From contig NZ_JARKMS010000004.1 in the NCBI RefSeq assembly GCF_029350945.1, forward strand, positions 281,945-345,944: a stretch of DNA of 64,000 nt, written 5' to 3'. This DNA is from Maribacter huludaoensis. Its GTDB lineage: Bacteria; Bacteroidota; Bacteroidia; Flavobacteriales; Flavobacteriaceae. The position numbers were made by a program, and so were the translations under genes. Under the pieces are notes generated by a model that saw nothing but the letters and a program-made list of their open reading frames with translations, had not been told where the DNA came from and did not search any database. This document shows positions 59,910 to 64,000 of this stretch, piece after piece (position 1 is the stretch's first letter; each line of letters starts with the position of its first letter).

Positions 59910-62057
59910 ATGAAACTACTTTACACCTTTTTACTGTGCACAATCTGCTTTGCAGGTTTTTCCCAAGATACTGAAAGTCCGTATTTATTGGTCTCTACCA
60001 AGAACGCCTTTATACCTTTAAAATCTTCCATAACAGAAGCAAATATAGCGGGTACCATTGCCCATGTCCGCGTTACACAAGTATATCAAAACAAAGGAGC
60101 CGAACCTATAGAAGCCAAGTACGTGTTTCCGCTATCTACACAGGCAGCGGTTCATAAAATGCATATGATAGTTAATGACCGACTTGTAGTTGCCAAAATT
60201 TTTGAAAAGCAAGAAGCTAAAAAAGTATACGATACCGCCATTGAAGAAGGTAAGCGTGCTGCAAAGTTAGAGCAACATAGACCCAATGTATTTCAAATGA
60301 ATGTGGGCAATATTATGCCTGGCGATGAAATTACGATCGACATTTATTATACCGAAATGTTGGTGCCTGTAAATGGCGAATATCAGTTCGTAGCACCTGC
60401 CGTAGTGGGTCCACGATTTACTGGGGAAAGTACTGAAGCAGAAGGTAGTTTTGCAATGCCATACACAGCAAAAGGTATTGCAGATAGTTTTGATTTCGAT
60501 ATTTCGGTTAGGCTAAACGCAGGTATGGTCATTCAGCATGTCAATAGTGCATCACACGAAATTACAGTGGATTATCCTGATGCGAAAACAGCTGAGATTG
60601 TACTATCCGAAGAAAATAAAAATCCGTCGAACAGAGATTTTATCTTGAAATACAATTTTAGGGGCAATCAAATACAAACCGGATTATTGCTATACGAAGG
60701 CGAAGAAGAAAACTTCTTTTCTTTTCAAATGGAACCTAACAAGAATGTGGTGTTAGACGATATTCCGTCACGTGAATATTTGTTTATCGTTGATGTATCG
60801 GGCTCTATGAACGGGTATCCTTTAGAAGTATCACGAACCTTAATGCGCAATCTTTTATGTGGATTACGAATGACGGATACGTTCAATGTTCAGCTATTTG
60901 CATCAAGTTCAACTATGTTTAGCGCTGTGCCTGTAGAAATCAACGAGCAGAATATAGAGGCGGCAATTCGGTTTTTATCAGAAGGTCAAGGCGGTGGTGG
61001 CACACAATTGTTAAGTGCGCTGCAAACAGCATATAAGGTGCCTAGAAAAGATATGAGCGTAGCAAGGTCTATGGTGGTCATTACCGATGGTTATGTTAGC
61101 GTTGAAAAAGAAGCCTTTGAACTTATACGTAACAATCTAGACCAAGCCAGTGTCTTCACTTTCGGTATCGGTTCTAGTGTAAATAGGTATTTAGTTGAAG
61201 GTATGGCAAAGGTTTCTAACAGCGAATCGTTCATTGCCACAACGTCTGAAGAAGCTGCAGAAGTGGCTAAAGACTTTGCAAATTATATAGCAACTCCATT
61301 ATTGACACGAGTAAAGATTGAATCCAAAGGGTTTGATATGTACGACCTTGCCCAAAAGAGCATACCAGATGTATTTGCAGCAAGACCGGTTGTGGTTCAC
61401 GGTAAATATAAGGGTAAGGCAGATGGGAAAATTATCGTCACCGGATATCAAGGTAAAAAACGTTTTAGACAAGTGTTTAACGTAACTGACGGACAATTAA
61501 GCAAGCAGAACAAAGCCTTGGGTTATTTGTGGGCTAGAAAGCGGATAGGGGAATTGGATGATTACAAGAAGCTATTTAATGAAGATGTGAAAGCTGAAGT
61601 GGTGGCACTAGGACTCAAATATAACTTGTTGACGAATTACACCTCTTTTGTAGCGGTTGATGAAGCCATAGTCAATAAAGATGGTACGCTGACGAAAGTA
61701 AAACAGCGCTTGCCAATGCCAGATAACGTAAACAATTCCGCCGTAGGAGCAGAAGCTGAAGTCAAAGAAACTAGCAAATTCAAACGCACGTTCAACATCA
61801 TTTTTGAAGACGAGATAGCAAAGAATGTAAAAAGACAGTTAACGATGGAATTTAAAGTGATGTATGCCAAATTAGTTTCGGAATACTTGAAAAAGTATGA
61901 AAGTCTGCGTATAAAATTCAATGCTGAAGGCAAGGTTATACGTGTAGAAAAATTTGAGAATGGCAGCTGGACAGTTGATGAAAGTATGCTGTTGGATTTT
62001 GAAAAAATAAGTTTAAAATCCGTTAAAAAAGAAATCACATTAACATTGAAAAAATAG
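59910..62057 (+). CDS. Secreted VIT and VWA domain protein
   Basis: 715 residues with a signal peptide ending near GFSQD. The N-terminal VIT domain (about 25-150) includes VTQVYQNKGAEPIEAKYVFPL and VYDTAIEEGKRAAKLEQHRPNVFQMNVGNI. A VWA domain starts near 288 with the MIDAS motif DVSGSMNG (Asp about 294) and VVITDGYVS. The tail is charged and beta-rich (RIKFNAEGKVIRVEKFENG). The layout resembles inter-alpha-trypsin-inhibitor-like bacterial proteins. No sortase or exosortase target signal was recognised. It is likely a periplasmic or surface protein-protein adaptor. It shares promoter architecture with the next gene. Confidence 0.9.
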   Translation: MKLLYTFLLCTICFAGFSQDTESPYLLVSTKNAFIPLKSSITEANIAGTIAHVRVTQVYQNKGAEPIEAKYVFPLSTQAAVHKMHMIVNDRLVVAKIFEKQEAKKVYDTAIEEGKRAAKLEQHRPNVFQMNVGNIMPGDEITIDIYYTEMLVPVNGEYQFVAPAVVGPRFTGESTEAEGSFAMPYTAKGIADSFDFDISVRLNAGMVIQHVNSASHEITVDYPDAKTAEIVLSEENKNPSNRDFILKYNFRGNQIQTGLLLYEGEEENFFSFQMEPNKNVVLDDIPSREYLFIVDVSGSMNGYPLEVSRTLMRNLLCGLRMTDTFNVQLFASSSTMFSAVPVEINEQNIEAAIRFLSEGQGGGGTQLLSALQTAYKVPRKDMSVARSMVVITDGYVSVEKEAFELIRNNLDQASVFTFGIGSSVNRYLVEGMAKVSNSESFIATTSEEAAEVAKDFANYIATPLLTRVKIESKGFDMYDLAQKSIPDVFAARPVVVHGKYKGKADGKIIVTGYQGKKRFRQVFNVTDGQLSKQNKALGYLWARKRIGELDDYKKLFNEDVKAEVVALGLKYNLLTNYTSFVAVDEAIVNKDGTLTKVKQRLPMPDNVNNSAVGAEAEVKETSKFKRTFNIIFEDEIAKNVKRQLTMEFKVMYAKLVSEYLKKYESLRIKFNAEGKVIRVEKFENGSWTVDESMLLDFEKISLKSVKKEITLTLKK

Positions 62058-62089
62058 GTAGTTAGTTTTGGTTAGTTGGTTCTCCGAAA

Positions 62090-62136
62090 GGAGAAGAAAA
62101 CCTGTAAGATGTCTGTCATTTTGCAGGTTTTTCTTC
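62090..62136 (+). terminator. Terminator after the VIT/VWA gene
   Basis: AAAACCTGTAA (62097-62107) pairs with TTGCAGGTTTT (62121-62131) with one G-T pair. The stem can extend through AGAAG/CTTCT around a bulged T. A short CTCC-GAAA-GGAG hairpin precedes it. Confidence 0.75.
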
Positions 62137-62190
62137 TGCGATACATTGAAGAATAAACATGTTGAAACTTGAATAAATACGGGCTGTTCA

Positions 62191-62260
62191 ACGAATTCTA
62201 GATGAACAGCTACGAATACTAGAACACCCTTATAAAAGCCTTGTCTCCGTAGTAATTTAG
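62191..62260 (+). promoter_or_regulatory. Promoter of the 62.3 kb gene with paired direct repeats (LytTR-like)
   Basis: ACGAATTCTA (62191-62200) and ACGAATACTA (62212-62221) start 21 bp apart; TAATTTAG (62253-62260) starts 41 bp after the second repeat. All spacings equal those upstream of the VIT/VWA gene. An extra dyad CTGTTCA/TGAACAG (62184-62209) encloses the first repeat here only. Confidence 0.68.
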
Positions 62261-62293
62261 TAGTGTAGAAAGAAAACAACTAAAATAATTATC

Positions 62294-62851
62294 ATGAGAA
62301 AATTCATTTTTTTAACAATCATATTATGTGTTTTTACCGCTAATGCACAAGAGTTTAAACTAACCGATACCTATGATGTCACTAACCAAAGAACCGTTGG
62401 GCAAGAGGAAGAAGACACCTGGGCGGTAGATGTCATTGAAACCAAAAATCCAGAGAAGACTATTGCCACCTTGAATATTGCAGATTTTGGTTTTTTAGAT
62501 GAAATGAGAATCTCGGTTTTGGAAGAACCGGCATTAGAAGGAATCACAGAAATTTTGAAAATCACCCTTGAGTATAATGCATGTTGTTCCAGTACAAAAG
62601 AGTTCTATTATTTGCTTGGTGAAGATGGGGTCATTGCCCTGCCAAGTATAAAAAATGAGTATGCTTACGAACCTATTTCAGACATACATTACATATTTCC
62701 TAACCAGTCATTTGGCAAGGAAGGAACTATTCTAAGAGCCGCATTACAATACACGGAAACATATACGATCAAAGACATAAAAGTGCTAAGAAGCATTGCT
62801 TGGAACGATGATGACTTTGATACAGAAGATGCTATAACAGCAATTAATTAG
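62294..62851 (+). CDS. Secreted protein of unknown function
   Basis: 185 residues with a signal peptide ending near ANAQEF. The mature part is acidic and beta-rich, with a Cys pair in YNACCSSTKEFYYLLGEDG. No family was recognised. It is 25 bp from the SH3-domain gene and probably co-transcribed with it. Its promoter carries the same paired repeats as the VIT/VWA gene, so the two are likely co-regulated. Confidence 0.8.
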   Translation: MRKFIFLTIILCVFTANAQEFKLTDTYDVTNQRTVGQEEEDTWAVDVIETKNPEKTIATLNIADFGFLDEMRISVLEEPALEGITEILKITLEYNACCSSTKEFYYLLGEDGVIALPSIKNEYAYEPISDIHYIFPNQSFGKEGTILRAALQYTETYTIKDIKVLRSIAWNDDDFDTEDAITAIN

Positions 62852-62875
62852 TAATAACCCTTAAAATTTAAAATC

Positions 62876-63769
62876 ATGAAAAATGTAAAGAAAAGTGTCC
62901 TGTTCATTTGCTTATTTGTAGTTGCAAATTTATTTGCGCAAAGTGTAGAACAAGTAGAGTTTGAAGTTATGGATAAAGAAATTCCTGCCGAAGAATTAAC
63001 CTATGAGTATTTATTGGCACACAAGGTATTTTTACGAGAAAAGCCATCTGTACGTAGTAAAAAAGTAACCTTGTTAAATATTGGTACTAAAATGGTGTTG
63101 TGGGAAAAGAGTCTGTATGCCAAGGAAATAGACGGTATCAAAAGCCATTGGTATAGAGTAACCACAGGAGACCAGACCGGATGGGTGTGGGGCGGAATGA
63201 TAGCGCAGAAATCCTTTGGTAGTATTGCGGACAACCAGGTGAAGTTTGTGTACGGTTATGAAAGCAGTACAACGAACGAAGCAGGTATTACGGAGGTAAA
63301 GTACCAATTACGTGCCTTTAAATACGGTCAACAATTAGATAAAATAGTGTTAGATAGTTTGTCTGCTATACCGGCTCATATTGAAAACCATGGTAGTCTT
63401 GGTTTGTTCAATGTAGAAGATGTGATTACAGTAGATTTAGCCGATGCGGATACCGGTTACCAAGTAGGTAAAAGCTATGTATTTTGGAACAATGGCAGAT
63501 TTAAGAAAGTAGCGAGTTTAATTGACTATGCAGATAGCAATTATTTAAAAACGGAACATTTTGTTTTTCCTTCGGATATGCAAGGAGTTAAGAGTACCAT
63601 TTTGTTGAAAACAACGATTACAAAGAACATAAAATCCTTGGATGATGCTTTGGCTCAAAATAATGTAGAATTTATTACCACGCCGTATATATGGAACGGA
63701 TCTAAGCTGATAAAAAAGCAAGAAAACCGTGAAATAGAAGACAATGCCGTAGTAAGTATAGACTTTTAA
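62876..63769 (+). CDS. Secreted bacterial SH3 domain protein
   Basis: 297 residues with a signal peptide ending near LFAQSV. A bacterial SH3-like domain (about 45-115) is visible in HKVFLREKPSVRSKKVTLLNIGTKM through YRVTTGDQTGWVWGGMI. The C-terminal ~180 residues are beta-rich and unassigned. SH3b domains often bind cell-wall peptides or act in protein contacts. It sits between two other secreted-protein genes in one apparent unit. Confidence 0.82.
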   Translation: MKNVKKSVLFICLFVVANLFAQSVEQVEFEVMDKEIPAEELTYEYLLAHKVFLREKPSVRSKKVTLLNIGTKMVLWEKSLYAKEIDGIKSHWYRVTTGDQTGWVWGGMIAQKSFGSIADNQVKFVYGYESSTTNEAGITEVKYQLRAFKYGQQLDKIVLDSLSAIPAHIENHGSLGLFNVEDVITVDLADADTGYQVGKSYVFWNNGRFKKVASLIDYADSNYLKTEHFVFPSDMQGVKSTILLKTTITKNIKSLDDALAQNNVEFITTPYIWNGSKLIKKQENREIEDNAVVSIDF

Positions 63770-63781
63770 AATAAAGCAATA

Positions 63782-64000
63782 ATGAACAAGTGTTTTATTA
63801 TCGTATTGGTGAGTGTGCTAATGCTTGGTGGCAAGAAGCCGTTTTCGCAGCAGTCGGAAACGGCACTTGCTTTGCCAAATACGAGCATTCAAGAATCTAT
63901 CGTATTTATCGCTGGTTTTGATGAGAGTGACAATACCTATTATAGCAATGCAAAACAGTATTTTCAAAAACAGGGAATGCCTATTGTAGAGGGTTTGCAT
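63782..64000 (+). CDS. Secreted protein, 3' end outside window
   Basis: The ATG at 63782, 12 bp after the SH3 gene stop, opens a frame that continues past the window end (73 codons visible). A signal peptide appears to end near PFSQQ, and the visible mature part includes ESIVFIAGFDESDNTYYSNA. No family is assignable from this fragment. It probably belongs to the 62.3 kb unit. Confidence 0.75.
   Translation, partial: MNKCFIIVLVSVLMLGGKKPFSQQSETALALPNTSIQESIVFIAGFDESDNTYYSNAKQYFQKQGMPIVEGLH

Overview
The window looks like part of the chromosome of a marine gliding flavobacterium (Bacteroidota, Flavobacteriaceae, of the Maribacter/Zobellia kind; genus not settled). The evidence is a T9SS type B C-terminal sorting domain, PorP/SprF and OmpA-PD40 gene pairs, promoters of the Bacteroidota type (TAnnTTTG), AT-rich coding sequence, and secreted enzymes for algal or plant polysaccharides (sulfatase, GH5, SASA esterase, xylose genes). 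There is no rRNA, CRISPR array or insertion sequence. One tRNA (Pro-GGG) is present.

Layout. 1-8.3 kb: the 3' part of a giant calcium-binding repeat adhesin, then sprF-like and ompA-like genes of unusually high GC. 8.4-11.7 kb: pta-ackA (minus strand). 12.1-15.1 kb: a thioredoxin / ApbE / DUF4266 / DUF3570 cluster with a plausible flavinylation motif. 15.1-20.4 kb: malate:quinone oxidoreductase, a barrel protein and a two-subunit molybdenum hydroxylase. 20.7-25 kb: a SbnA-like synthase, an FAD/NAD(P) protein and a PLP decarboxylase, likely making an amino-acid-derived small molecule. 25-26.7 kb: stress and hibernation genes. 26.9-30 kb: a second OmpA-like/SprF-like pair in which the peptidoglycan-binding module seems to have moved from one partner to the other. 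30.6-35.5 kb: an atypical response regulator, xylB-xylA and a LacI regulator. 35.5-45.4 kb: Gfo/Idh, SASA esterase, a GMC oxidoreductase module, sulfatase, VanX-like dipeptidase and esterase. 45.6-47.7 kb: tRNA-Pro, a GH5 glycanase and a broken MgtC/DUF4010 gene. 47.7-52.5 kb: UbiB-like kinase, cardiolipin synthase and a lipoprotein. 52.8-59.7 kb: six double-domain universal stress proteins with thioredoxin, upp and a PNPOx-like flavoprotein. 59.9-64 kb: a VIT/VWA secreted protein and further secreted proteins.

The strongest new signal is regulatory. Seven transcription units (pta-ackA; small ORF-ubiB; the 52.5 kb lipoprotein; three usp units; the PNPOx gene) each carry an FNR/CRP-type dyad (TGAY-N4-RTCA or one mismatch from it). 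Each dyad is centred exactly 33 bp from a TAnnTTT-type -7 box, which is what a class II activator site near -41 would look like. This suggests an oxygen- or redox-linked survival regulon joining acetate fermentation to universal stress proteins. A second signal is a pair of 10-bp direct repeats 21 bp apart, found at the same distance from the -7 box upstream of two secreted-protein genes at 59.8 and 62.2 kb. This resembles LytTR-type operators.
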